Shown here in pieces: positions 1-10,500 of a stretch of 64,000 bases of DNA (the stretch's first letter is position 1; each line of letters starts with the position of its first letter). Origin of the DNA: Meconema thalassinum (Eukaryota; Arthropoda; Insecta; Orthoptera; Tettigoniidae); contig OX336392.1 of the NCBI GenBank assembly GCA_946902985.2, forward strand, positions 467,010,693 to 467,074,692, given 5' to 3'. Under the pieces are notes generated by a model. The model was not told the DNA's origin. It saw only the letters and a list, made by a program, of their open reading frames with translations, and made no database searches. The position numbers and the translations under genes are program-made.

Positions 1-690
1 TTATCTTTCCTGACCCCTCATTCTTCGTGGGATCAGCCTTCTTTTCATTATAGTTCCTTTTCTCTAACATTCCTGCCCTGTTTTCATGAATTGGCTCCCG
101 GTATCTCTAAATTACATTTTGTGAGTTTTTTTAACTCAACCACATTTTGTAAGTTTTTTCAATCTACTTTGTACGTATTTTCGACTTAAACTCCATTTTG
201 TAAGTATATTCTATCTCAATTGCATTTTGTAAGTACATTATTTTGAATCGCGGGCTTCCACATATTGTGAGTATTTTGAACCTACCATACATTTTGTAAG
301 CATTTTCAAATTCAATTGCATTTTGTAAGTATTTTGAATTTCAATTGCACTTTGTGAATATTTTGAATCTGAACCGGCCTTTTTTAATCTCACTTGCATT
401 GTGTATTTTCAATTCCAATTGCATTTTGTAAGTATTTTGAACCTCACTTGCATTTTGTACGTATTTTCAATTTCAATTGCATTTTGTAAAAATTTTTAAT
501 TTTAATTGCATTTTGTTGAGTATTTCGAATCTACATTGCATTTTGTAAGTAATTTGAACCTAAAATACATTTTGTGGGTATTTTTCAATCTTAATTCCTT
601 TTATGAGCATTTTCCTTCTAAATTACCTTTACCTTTTATAAGTATATCCATTCCTCATTTTGAGAGCCATTTCAACCTGATACTTGATTG
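1..690 (+). mobile_element. Long non-autonomous tail-sharing element, fragment (body plus ~30-bp array)
   Basis: Positions 1-110 match the body of the element at 58294-60483 (read on the minus strand there), including the stretch around 'ctcattcttcg' and 'ttcattatagttcc'. From about 115 to 690 runs a degenerate array of ~30-bp units with the core TTTTGTAAGTATTTT and an AATTGCA linker. The order of variant units near 590-690 parallels the copy at 57.6-58.3 kb. The 5' end is cut by the window edge. The usual 3' stem-loop and (ATC)n tail are absent, so the copy is truncated or decayed at about 690. It has no coding capacity. Confidence 0.75.
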
Positions 691-1976
691 CTGTAAGATT
701 TGAAGTGTTGCATGCACTTAACCAGGCTCATTACCAGATACAGGTGCGTGTTTGTGCGTGTGTTTGAGAGAGGCATCGAGACAGAAAACTTTGATCTTCA
801 CTAATAATGCTGATCCAGGGTTCAAGTTCTGGTTGAGGTGAATGATTTGAACTCACAGTGTTTGAAATCGCTCATTGTAATGTTCATAACTATCTGTATG
901 AAATTTGAGGTACCACATGTATACTGTTTACCTTTGTAGTAGATTAAGGGTCCGCCATTTGAAGTGAGTGCTCTTTTCTATTGAACCCCCAGTCTAGAAA
1001 GTCACGAGCCGCCACTGGTTGACACAATACACACACCAGAATCACACGTATGGGTTTGACAGAAACCTGAAATAAAGGACATAATATATTTTCCACTGAC
1101 TTGCGCTCCCAATCTAGTCCGTGACTAAAGAACCTGAAAAGGAATCTCAAAAAACTCAAAAAAATATAGAACTAAGGTGTTCTACAGTGATATCTTAACT
1201 TGTTGCGCTCGGCAACCCTAGTATGAATAAAAACCTGTTCGTAAAACATCTAACAACTTTTACCCCCTTCTCCTTCTAAAAATGAATTTGAATAAAAGCA
1301 CCATTTATCGACCATGACGAATTTCGCATTCGCATGAATAAAATCAAAATACACACGCCGTGCATACTAATAATGACTCATAAGAAAAAAATATACAATC
1401 AAACAAACATTTTGGCCACGTGCCAACGTACATTTAAATATAACAGTGTCGGCGCACAAAAATCTAAATACACAAGAAAACCAATGAATAAAATTATTTA
1501 CAACGTTCCCGCGTCTAATCTAGCTACATATTGAATAAATCAATGGTTTGTACACCACCGTACAGTTTGTAGAAAATCAACCTCCATCCCAAGGCATTTC
1601 CCCACGGGAAATCTACTCGTTCATTGTCGACGTTCTGGTAGAGGCGTAGCACATCATTCCACCAATCGACCTTCCCGTAGACATCTTGGCGTGGCTTCTT
1701 GGAAAGAAATGTGCCAAGTTATTAGTCTACCTAGCTAGAATCGCTATGAGCTACTGACTTTCACTCAAATATAATGTCCTGGGCGATTACTCAACGTTGA
1801 ACTGGCCCTATCTAAGCATTTGCTTACTTCACACGCACATATACATCACACAAAATATAACACAAAATTTACAGAAAATATTACAATCTTCGTCCACCAC
1901 GCAACTGGCTTTTAACAAGTCTCAAATTACGTCTACCGCGTAGCGCTTATCTCAACTAGAGATCTCTCTTCGCTAA
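691..1976. other. AT-rich stretch with no recognised gene
   Basis: Only short ORFs under about 75 codons, with no recognisable motif. A GTGTGTGTTTG-like stretch lies near 745-765. Nothing supports a gene, and old repeat sequence is the likely content. Confidence 0.5.
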
Positions 1977-2120
1977 GCGTGAACTCTGCTCCCCAGAGCA
2001 CAATAAAATGTTCGTTCAAACAGACGTGAAGTATGCTCACTAGAGCCTGATAAAATCGTGTCCCAATCTGGCGTGAACGATGCTCCTCGGAGCCCGATAA
2101 AGTTGTGTCTCAAACTACTC
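1977..2120 (+). repeat. Three tandem ~47-bp degenerate repeats
   Basis: Three head-to-tail units start near 1977, 2023 and 2071. Each reads (g/a)cgtgaa, about 6 bases, then a small inverted repeat (tgctccccagagca, tgctcactagagcc, tgctcctcggagcc), then a (g/c)ataaa-like stretch and a gtgtc/gttc stretch. The inverted repeat is kept in all three although its loop varies, which suggests a structured unit. Function unknown; it could be part of an LTR or of a small satellite. Confidence 0.6.
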
Positions 2121-3139
2121 ATCACCGATCAATTTATTAGAAATTGACAGAAAGGAGTGGAGTGGGGGCAATTTGTGAAAATAATCTGTAATTTTCAACT
2201 CACAGACTTGGGACTAGTATCAAATTTCTTCTTTTCATCCAAACGTCTCAATGTACTCATGAGGAATCCTATCACATCGGCGGTTCTTCATACACGTGTT
2301 TTAGCGCCTTTTTTATGGTATGCAAATCTCCGCGTGGTTTAGGCGTCCTCTCTCCTGATTCGTTGATTCAATCGTGTATCGGTTTGAAATTCATTTCTGG
2401 CACGCCCATAATGACGCCGACTTGGATGCGCGTTCACCCTGAATTTGTCCTTGAACTCAGCTTACTCGGTCATCCCTAGGAATAACTACCACGCTACTTC
2501 TGTTGCAATCGTTGCGACACACTACCTGTCTTCCCTTTGTCAATCTCCAACATGTACTGCCTGGATATCAGTAATAATAATAATAAAAATCACGAAGACT
2601 TATTGATCGGCAAATCAATAAGGGTTCAATATATATAATTTTAAGCAAGAATAAAACACGCGAACGTCACAGAAGTCACAGCCATCTCGATCTCCAAAAC
2701 ACACTTGAGATAACACTTACCTTTCTTTCAGTACGACGGAAAGTAGAACAACAACGAACAAAGTAGTCACATTCGTGTTTATGAATCAGTTCCCAACCCT
2801 GCCAGTAGATGGTAGAGTAGTTTAGCACTTCAGAAGCGATGACAGCGCACTGCTGTTTAGAAATGGTAGTACGCAGGGATTTGATAACCTCAATGGACCA
2901 TAGTTGTGCTTTAGGACCATAGGGGAAATTACGGTATTCATTATAATTTAGGGATTCGACATTACACTTACCTTCCCAAAATCTGGTGAGTATCTTCAAC
3001 ATGTGAACGTAATGCGCGCAAAAAGTTACATGTAAAGCTGCAATTTTCTTCAGGACACCTGATTGCCGTCCCTGGATTTGGCTGTACACCATGAACATTC
3101 CGCATATGTTGATATAATTTTTTTCTTAGCTGTATATGG
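2121..3139. other. Unassigned sequence left of the hAT element
   Basis: A 140-codon open frame lies on the minus strand at 2676-3098, but it has no recognisable domain. A short (AAT)n run is at about 2571-2586. I see nothing else. Confidence 0.4.
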
Positions 3140-3147
3140 CTTATCAC

Positions 3148-5813
3148 TAGGGCCCGGATAGTTATGTGCTTAACTTTTCAGAAATATGTATTTATTTATG
3201 TGCTTAAAAGTGGGAAAATATGTGATTAAGTTTCCAAAATATGTTCTTAAATTTGTACCATATTTATGTCCCCCAGTTAGTCTAAAAATAGTTGAAACAT
3301 CCACAGTACAAATATTCCCGCTTAACAGACCGGGTCTTGCCTCAATTTCCGAATCCTACAATAATTCCTGCAGATGCGTGATACGAAATCATATATGTGC
3401 TGTTTTCGAATTTCATTCTAAAGAATGGAAGAAAAATTCACTTAAGAAACTTTCTTAGCACTGATTGTACTGTCTTATACTGATACTTGAGTGCGTAAAT
3501 CTGCTCGATTGACGTGAAAAGTAAATTAAATGTCGCCCCTGGCACAGCTATACAAACGCGCAGTTAGACAGTTAAACACAGCAACACCATTAACAATAGC
3601 CCTCAGATGAACTAAAATTCACTATTCCATCAGCAAGTACAACAGTATTTTAAGGTGCAAGACACTTAAACATATACACACAATAATAAACAGAATTTTA
3701 TAATTTCCAAGTTGTAACATATACCGGTACACAAAGAACTTTCCAGTTATTCCACCAGCTGACTGCCAATGTCTAGAACAAAATAATATAGAAGAAAATC
3801 ACTCGACTTATGCCACTCGAAACCATGGGCTACACGAAATTACTTTATTGGAAAGTAACATACACACAGAAAGAACAAATTGTTTTGATTTTACGAATTT
3901 CTAAGTACAATAGAAGAAAACACTACACAGGTTGAAGCTTCGTACTAGGCTTTAGCATTGCAATGCACAACAAGCAGCATTTTCAAGTTTTCAAAAAGGA
4001 AGCTCTGCCTATTTGTAGCTAAAACACACTTGTATCGCGAAAAGCTTCTTTCCACATCGCACGAGGTTACTGGTTCATATTTAAAACGTGCCATGTCTGG
4101 CACTGAAGAATCTTCTTCGTAGGGCTCCAGATATCCGTTGCCACTAAGGACACGACTTATTTGCACAAGTTTATTGTACCCCGGATTCTTTGATAAAACG
4201 TTCCTTAATTTGCCCATAACTTGTTTTCCGGGCTCCCGGGAGAATTCTCAAGCTTTTCACAGACTTGAAGAATATCCTGCAGAGCCGACGAAAGTGGTAC
4301 GTCTTTCTTCTCAAGTTTCAAGATTGTGGAACTTATAAAAACAATGTTAGATTTAATGTACACCAAGTCACCTTGAACTCCCTTTGCACACATAGCTTCT
4401 AAAGACTCACTGATGCATGCAGCATCATCCTTGTTTAGTTTTTCGAGGACTGATTTTGTAACCTCAAAATTGTCCGCATAATAACATGCCGCTTCCAGCC
4501 AAGTACCCCACCTAGTGCAAACTGGTTGTGGAGGTAGCGGCAAATCAGGGGCACATTGTTTGAATAAACTCACTCGACTGGGTGCTTTCTTCACGGATGC
4601 TATTACTCGGTTCACATTTGGAAAAGTACTCCTCACTGCTTCAGCAACACGGTGCATGCCGTGCGCTAAACATGTTAAATTAATCATCTTGCTGCACAGA
4701 ATTTTCAACCCCTGGAATGCTTTAACCATGTAAGGTGCAGCGTCTGTAATTAATAGAAGCACTGTAGCCATCGGATGCCATCAGGCCACAGAAGCACCGT
4801 AGCATCATTGAAAGCCTTAGCTATTGTGTAACTGTTGGTTTTCTCAAGATGAACAGCTGTCAGTAAAAATGACTGTGATGGATCGCATTTTAACGCACCA
4901 ACTAAGATGTTGGCTACGTAACGGCCAGTATCGTCGGTCGTCTCGTCCATTGTAATCCACACTGCGTTGTCACCAATTTCACTACGAATTCTGTGCACTG
5001 TCTCAGAGTAAAGTTTAGGTAAATAGTTTTTACGCAGTGTTGACTCGTCAAGGAGAGGAATTTTGACGTACTTTTCTAACGTGCCACGTAGCACTGGATT
5101 CTGCAGTTTGTTCAGTGGTATATCAGCTTCAAGAAATGCATGACAAATGTCTTGTGAGAACTGGCAGTTTGATGGACCAGATCTCACATCCTGCATTTCG
5201 GGAAGCAAACGTTGTGTCGACTTCTTTAAAGATGCACATTTCACGTGTTTCGCTGTCGCAACATGTTGCGTAACTTGTGAACGCATATGTCTGCCGCTAT
5301 GAGTTTCTCACAAATGTTGCAAAATAAAACAGTTCCATCAGTTCTAAAAACGTCTCCGAACTCCCGCACTAAACGATTCAAAGTGACACATTTTGCAATT
5401 TGGGTCGCATCGTATTCGTTGAAACGAGAACGCCACTGTCGGTATACTCACAAGCTTCGCAGACCACTGTGATTTCAAATAAAATTTCCCGTCTAGGTAA
5501 GGACTAGTGGAGGCTTAATGAGCCTGTTAACTCCAGCCCTGCTGTAGTCAATGACCGGGAAATCCCTGTCTTGAAATACTACTACAGTAGCACTGATGAA
5601 ATAGAGAAGCCAATTACTGGAATTTCAAGGAGTTGAAAACGTGGGCAGCAGTCATCCAAGAAGTACAACATACCACCAAATATAGGAAATATGTGCTTAT
5701 GAATAAATACGCCAGAATATGTATTTAGTTATAAATACCGTAAAAATATGTAAATAAATAGAAAATATTTAATTAAATAAAAAATATTTAAACACATAAC
5801 TATCCGGGCCTTA
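3148..5813 (-). mobile_element. hAT-superfamily DNA transposon, complete ends, decayed
   Basis: The ends are inverted repeats sharing the 18-bp core GGCCCGGATAGTTATGTG: at 3148 the element starts TAG + core, and at 5813 the reverse complement starts TAA + core. The 8 bp outside both ends are identical (CTTATCAC at 3140-3147 and 5814-5821), which is the target-site duplication length of hAT transposons. The 2666-bp interior carries a frameshifted transposase on the minus strand (3945-5460). AT-rich subterminal DNA with recurring 'aaatatgt' motifs lies inside both ends. The copy is structurally whole but cannot code for an active enzyme. Confidence 0.92.
3945..5460 (-). pseudogene. hAT transposase pseudogene with BED-type zinc finger
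   Basis: The coding sequence is split over at least four frame segments: about 5460-5288, 5286-4750, 4771-4205 and 4217-3945. In order they show a BED-like finger (CNIC followed across a frameshift by QHVATAKH), a region with MDETTDDTGRYVANILVGAL that carries the first catalytic Asp, [14 protein letters not shown] with the second, the conserved CLAHGMHRV, a [11 protein letters not shown] block, and the C-terminal hAT dimerisation motif VERSFSRYK. Such transposases act in the nucleus and cut and paste DNA through a DDE RNase H-like fold. Three or more frameshifts mean no functional product. The matching TIRs and 8-bp TSD outside show it belongs to the 3148-5813 element. Confidence 0.88.
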
Positions 5814-5821
5814 CTTATCAC

Positions 5822-6111
5822 ATATGTGACATAATATTCCATAATCGTCTCTCATCTTCTCACCTTAGGAATTATACGCATGAAACTTGTAACATTTCAT
5901 GAAGCTGTGTGGGTGCTTAGGAGCTCTTGTGTGGTGGAGTCTTGAACTTGGTATGTGGGAGTGCCAGTCTTGGTGTTCCATAGAGGAGGAGCTGGTCGAG
6001 CGGGAGTGTCAACTCTGGGAATTCCAGAGAGATGAATGAGACAATAGAGGAGGCAACAAATGGATGTAAAAACAGGAAGGTGTGGTTATAGGTTATTTGA
6101 TCATATAAAAA
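5822..6111. other. Unassigned spacer between hAT and short element
   Basis: No recognisable coding or repeat structure. It may be part of the pogo-like relic that continues to the right of the 6124-6861 insertion. Confidence 0.4.
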
Positions 6112-6123
6112 GATATTGTAAGA

Positions 6124-6861
6124 TGATGATGATGATGATAATTGTTGTTTTAAGGGGCCTAACATCTAGGTTATCGGCCCCTGATGGTTTGGGTGATCGT
6201 GAAGATGAAAATGAAGAGCGAACTTAAAACTAAAACTAACTACTAGCCTACATACTAGAAGAAGAAATGGAAAACTAAAGGAGAATAAGGCAAATAAAAG
6301 GACAGAAGGAAAAGAAATGCCCTCAACCCTCGGAGAAGGCGGATTGAGGGACTTGGAAGGGAGGAGAGCCATGAAAGGCATATAGGAAAGTGAAAGAGGA
6401 GAGGGTCCGCCCCAAAGGTAAGGGACAAAAGGGGAAAACGGACCCAGCTCAGGAATCCCTCGGGGTCGCTAACTCCCGAACTCACTAGCCGTGAGCCCCT
6501 GAGGGTGTAGCATTATCTAGGGTGCACCAGAAGTGGTGGGGCTACATACACCCTGCCTCCTTAAGGGCCTAGAGCACAAGGCAGGAGGCAAAAGGAAGAG
6601 AAAAAGAAGGCTGAACCCTCGCAGAAGGAGGGTATCAGAAGAGATGAGACAAGGGCCAATTAAGGCGGGAAAGGAAGAGACTCCCTAGGCCTCGGATACC
6701 CTAATACCGTCGGGGTCAGAAGAGAACAAGAGTTGACCAAGTGAGGTCGACAGGAAAGAAGACAGAGAGGAGCCCGGCACAAGTAAGTGGAAGCAATGCC
6801 GGACTCAGCTGGAGCCCCGTGGTCGCCAACCCACGCCCACAAGATGTGAGCCCCTGGGGGG
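6124..6861 (-). mobile_element. Short dimeric tail-sharing non-autonomous retroelement
   Basis: Read on the minus strand it starts with a C-run and AGGGGCTCAC at about 6860. It has a second AGGGGCTCAC-type start near 6505 and ends at 6124 with the conserved 3' stem-loop (arms AGGGGCC+TAAC and GTTA+GGCCCCT, loop CTAGAT), the linker TTAAAACAACAATT and an (ATC)n tail. The flanks carry a 12-bp duplication, GATATTGTAAGA at 6112-6123 and 6862-6873, as expected of target-primed reverse transcription. No ORF is conserved among copies. Its 3' tail matches that of the LINE at 16031-22088. Confidence 0.9.
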
Positions 6862-6971
6862 GATATTGTAAGAGACATAATCGTGAAGAAAGATATAATT
6901 TGAGTTATTCGGTTTCCTTTACTACGTCGTATTGGTTGTACAATCTTCCTTTTTCCTTAAAAACTTTACTG

Positions 6972-7693
6972 TTATAAAATCATTTGAAGATCCATCACCC
7001 ACATAAAACTTATATCTTCCTGTATGACGAATTTCACACTTACGAAATCTCTTTCTTGGCCTTCCAACGATTCGACCCCGGGAGAAACAATTCCTCGATG
7101 GCAGTTTTCATTCATTTGAGGACCTTCAAGCAAATCTGAAGCAAAATTTCTACGAGATTTTAACTTCTTATCCTTCCTTTGATTTGTCAATGAGGCCGAA
7201 GTTGCACACTTTCGGGGAGATGCTTGTATCAGGAGCCACCAAAAGGTTCCTGCGCCTACTTGTGGCTGGGCTACTTGTTCTGGCGACGGCAAATTTTTCA
7301 GATAGAACGCCCATCCACGTCTTCTTTATCCGTGGCATTCAGTTGTGGAATCTTTGAAATATTTTTTTCTGGATCCAGTGGAACAATCCCACAAGCTTCG
7401 AAGCCAGAGAGGATGTTGGCCTTCATGTTCGCTCCAAGTTCTTCAACACACCTTTTCAGCAACTTGGGGAATTCCACTTTGGGTAGACATCCATAATGTT
7501 TCTTTTTCCAGTCTGTCAGCACCTTCCTCCAAGCGGGCGCAGTCCAATTGTGCCAGTTAATTACACTGATAAAATGGGACAGACTTTTCTCGCCACCATG
7601 ATCTGCCCCCCTTTGATAAGTCACAGTCCGATTCGGCCAGTGATAGCTCATTAGTAACCTCCCCTCTCTTCCCCCACTCTCTAGCCAACACAT
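6972..7693 (-). pseudogene. pogo-like transposase, C-terminal fragment
   Basis: The segment 7693-7298 contains WRKVLTDWKKKHYG and LPKVEFPKLLKRCVEEL, followed by a GFEACGIVPLDPEK block. This arrangement follows the DDE domain in jerky/pogo transposases. After a frame change, 7292-6972 reads on with a basic stretch (RKDKKLKSRRNF) and ends with ERDFVSVKFVIQED, resembling the C-terminal tail of these proteins. The catalytic domain is absent and the frame is broken, so it is a dead fragment. The fragment at 30495-31199 keeps the complementary, catalytic part of a related protein. Confidence 0.7.
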
Positions 7694-7819
7694 ACCATAT
7701 TGTACACACGTTCCAACCTTTCCTCATTAAACTGTTGGAGGGAAGGTGACTCTCAGTTTGACGGTCCCAGGGGTGTCAATTACTATAAAGTCGCATATGT
7801 ATGACCCAGCGTTCCACTG
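6972..7819 (-). mobile_element. pogo/Tigger-like DNA transposon relic, 5' end retained
   Basis: On the minus strand the sequence begins TA then CAGTGGAACGCTGGG at 7821-7805, the style of terminus and TA target typical of pogo-like Tc1/mariner transposons. It is followed within 130 bp by the C-terminal part of a transposase (7693-6972). The N-terminal and catalytic region are missing, so this looks like an internally deleted copy. The other terminus was not found. Confidence 0.55.
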
Positions 7820-7821
7820 TA

Positions 7822-8306
7822 TGTGGAGGAGCTTTAACAAAGAATACGATATGTCCTCAATAGTTTCACAAATACGGGCATCCATAAGATTGTATTCGAT
7901 AAACTGACAGCGTTAATATGACCTAACTGTAAGCTCTAACATTTTACCCGATCTTCATTACACAAACTAATGAATGAACAAAATTAATTTAAAGAAAAAA
8001 ATCAAGCGAACAATTTTCATTGAATAGCCTAACCTATTAGATGAAATTAAAACATATTTAACACCAGTAATTGTTGGAGATTCATGGTAAGGGGCTGGGG
8101 AAGCTTGGTTACCAGTCCCGTGTACTGGATCTTTAATTGGTGTAAACTTACAGTATTTATACTGTACTAACCAACGGTCACAATATTATTTAGCAATTTT
8201 AATTTCGACCATGCAACCAGTCTGAAATGGTTTTCCATGCTTTCCTATTTTCAACTCTATACAAATCCAGGAACTGTCCTTTCTAATAGGCGATGGCTAC
8301 TTCCTT
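7822..8306. other. Unassigned sequence, no gene seen
   Basis: AT-rich DNA with only short chance ORFs between the pogo terminus and the next SINE. Confidence 0.4.
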
Positions 8307-8319
8307 CCAACTCCTTACT

Positions 8320-8634
8320 CCCCCCCTCCCCCCCCTCCTGGCACTACAGCCCATGAAGGGCCTAGGCCTACCAAGTGACCGCTGCCCAGCCATTTGGCCT
8401 GGAGATATTGGGGTGACAGGTGATCAGCGCATCGGATCCCCTCGGACGTTAATCTTGGTTTTCGTGATCGGGGTTCTGCCTCACTGTCAGACAACTACTC
8501 AATTGTCCTTACGAGGCTTAGTGCACCCCGTTCCAGCCATCACGTCAGTTTCTAAAATCCCTGACGGAGCCGAGAATCGATCCTGGGGCCTCCAGGTGTG
8601 AGGCAGGCGCGCTACCCCAACACCACGGGGCCGG
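8320..8634 (-). mobile_element. tRNA-derived SINE, family S1
   Basis: Read on the minus strand the head has an A-box-like TGGTGTTGGGGTAGCGCG and a B-box-like GGATCGATTCTC at tRNA-like spacing, the internal promoter of RNA polymerase III. A body follows with GGCTGGAACGGGGTGCACT, which is shared with the SINE at 9818-10210. The copy ends in a G-rich run. Its flanks are a 13-bp duplication, CCAACTCCTTACT, at 8307-8319 and 8635-8647. A partial second copy lies at 22850-23042. Confidence 0.88.
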
Positions 8635-8647
8635 CCAACTCCTTACT

Positions 8648-9082
8648 TAAGTTCATTAATTTCTTCTCTCATTAGCTCATGTTGGAAGGTCGGCTCCAGG
8701 AAGGGTATCCGGCCGTCAAAAATACCCGCCACATAAAAATGCATGGCATCTCACGCCCGTCGAGAAAAGGGTAGATATCCCAAGTAAATTTTACCTTAAA
8801 ATCCTCTTGATGTTTCCTTTCCAAATTACAGTAATACGAAGCCAATTGCTGCAGAAATCCTTTCTACGCAGTAGCGAAGGGGAATTACACATGCTCACTT
8901 CAACATTATTTTATATTTTTGCCATTTTATGTGTTATGCTTTTTAGACAATTTTACGACAGTATTTACAAATATGATAATCTTTCACATAATTTTAATGC
9001 ATCATTTATTATTTTTTTAAGGTTAAATATGTTGAAATATTCTTCATAGGCCAGTCAAGTGACTTGTTAGGGGAATGTAGTT
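8648..9082. other. Degenerate dispersed-repeat sequence
   Basis: Around 8690-8760 there is a 'ggctccaggaagggtatccggccgtc' type stretch of a kind I associate with widely dispersed insect repeats; this is recall, not a search. An 80-codon ORF at 8807-9049 has no recognisable motif. Confidence 0.3.
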
Positions 9083-9094
9083 GGTTTTGTAAAT

Positions 9095-9407
9095 ATGAAA
9101 ATCCACAACCTGCTTCCAGTCGACCGACTGGGTCAGGGAATGGAATTAATGAAGCCCCCATCTAGCAGCGAGGATTTGAACTGTGCCGGTTGCCGAAGCC
9201 TGTCTCACTCCCCTGGGACAATGATTAAATGAATGACAGATGAAATGAAATGATAGTGGAGAGTGTTGCTGAAATGAAATTGTGACGGGGAAAACCGGTG
9301 TACCCGGAGAAAACCTGTCTGTCTCCGCTTTTGTCAAACACAAATCTCACATGGAGTGACCGGGATTTGAATCACGGACCCAGCGGTGAGAGGCCGGCGT
9401 GCTACAG
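9095..9407 (-). mobile_element. tRNA-derived SINE, family S2
   Basis: The minus strand begins GTAGCACGCCGGCCTCTCACC (split here: head GTAGCACGCC) and carries a B box GATTCAAATCCC. The body contains GACAGGTTTTCTCCGGG and CACCGGTTTTCCCCGTC, a block I recognise as common in invertebrate SINEs. A 12-bp duplication, GGTTTTGTAAAT, flanks it at 9083-9094 and 9408-9419. No coding capacity. Confidence 0.87.
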
Positions 9408-9419
9408 GGTTTTGTAAAT

Positions 9420-9805
9420 GATTGTATAAAAGAAAATCCTACGGCTGACACAACGAGTAAACGAGTTATTTTAAGTTAAGTGAGAGAAGTGTTCTAAATA
9501 ATTTGAATTAATTCCAAAGTATTGCTGTATTAAATTACTCCAGCGAATCGTTTTCTTTTTGTCCATCCGGGAAGTTTGTCTTATTGAGATTTTAATTAAT
9601 ATGGTTATAATAAGCATTTGGAAGAAGAATAGTTCTAACATTTTAACTGCCATTTCTATATTGAATTCCAATATATTTTAATGAGAGTAGGTAATTGAGT
9701 AGTGAATAAAACAGGATTGCTTTTATGAATCCTCGGTAAAACGGTTGCCATATTTCAGTTTGTTCGAATATATTTTTTAAAGTCAGTCTTTTTCAGATAA
9801 CATTT
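9420..9805. other. AT-rich spacer, nothing recognised
   Basis: Only a 66-codon chance ORF on the minus strand. No repeat or gene signature. Confidence 0.4.
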
Positions 9806-9817
9806 CATTGAGCATTA

Positions 9818-10210
9818 TATGTCCACCTCATTGCGTAGTGGCTGTCACCACGGAGGCTCGGGTTCGATTCCCGGCTCTGCCAAGAAATTCAATTCTGGTA
9901 TGAGGGCTGGAACGGGGTACACTCAGCCTCGTGAGGCAAAACTGAGAAGAGGTGTATTCGATTCCTACTCCCGCCATCCCGGAAGTGGTTTTCCGTTGTT
10001 TACCACTTCTACTCCAAGAAAATGCCGGAGTGGGTCCTAACTGAAGGCTACTGCCGCCTACTTCCCAATCCTCATCTGAATTAAACTAGGCCTTCACACA
10101 ATAATACAGCCATCACAGTGCCACAGGTTATCAGACAAATCCCCACACACACACCCAAGTACGTGGGGTTACATGACCACGATGTCGCAAAGCCCCTCAA
10201 TCAACAGTAA
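9818..10210 (+). mobile_element. tRNA-derived SINE, family S3
   Basis: The head has an A-box-like region (TGCGTAGTGGCTGTCACC) and a perfect B box GGTTCGATTCC. The body shares GGCTGGAACGGGGT and a CACTCAGCCTCGTGAGG block with family S1. The 3' part has 'cacaggttatcagacaaat' and 'gtggggttacatgacc'. A 12-bp duplication, CATTGAGCATTA, flanks it at 9806-9817 and 10211-10222. Degenerate 3' parts of the same family lie at 29560-29825 and 33967-34108. Confidence 0.9.
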
Positions 10211-10222
10211 CATTGAGCATTA

Positions 10223-10500
10223 GGCAGTAGGCGAATTTTCAAGGCATCAACATCCGCCCTCAGGTGATGGCCATTCACATCATGCACTATTTTTACGTTC
10301 ATATATGCTCAATTAAATTATATTAGAAGAGACGTTTCCGGCTCTGCCGTTTCCAGGGTACACCACGAGGAGGTAGTCTCTCATTTCACCCCATTTTTGT
10401 TTGTTTTTTATTTTATTCTTTGCTTGGTTAATTTATTAACAGGATATTGATTCCTGCACGTCACATATTATTTATTACGGCCAGTTTACATTATTTCCAT
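10223..10500. other. Spacer, possibly the flank of the MULE relic
   Basis: No ORF or recognisable repeat. It could be the 3' untranslated region or terminal repeat of the MULE relic to the right, but no partner terminal repeat was found. Confidence 0.3.

Noticed and set aside
2676..3098. 140-codon ORF on the minus strand beside the hAT element
   Set aside because: No recognisable domain, no support from a second copy, and it lies in repeat-rich DNA. Probably chance.
6166..6485. Recurring 60-115-codon ORFs (for example SLSYLPFMALLPSKSLNPP) in all short elements
   Set aside because: They shift frame between copies, overlap in competing frames and carry no sign of selection. The elements look non-coding.
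8807..9049. 80-codon hydrophobic ORF
   Set aside because: AT-rich chance frame without motif or context.
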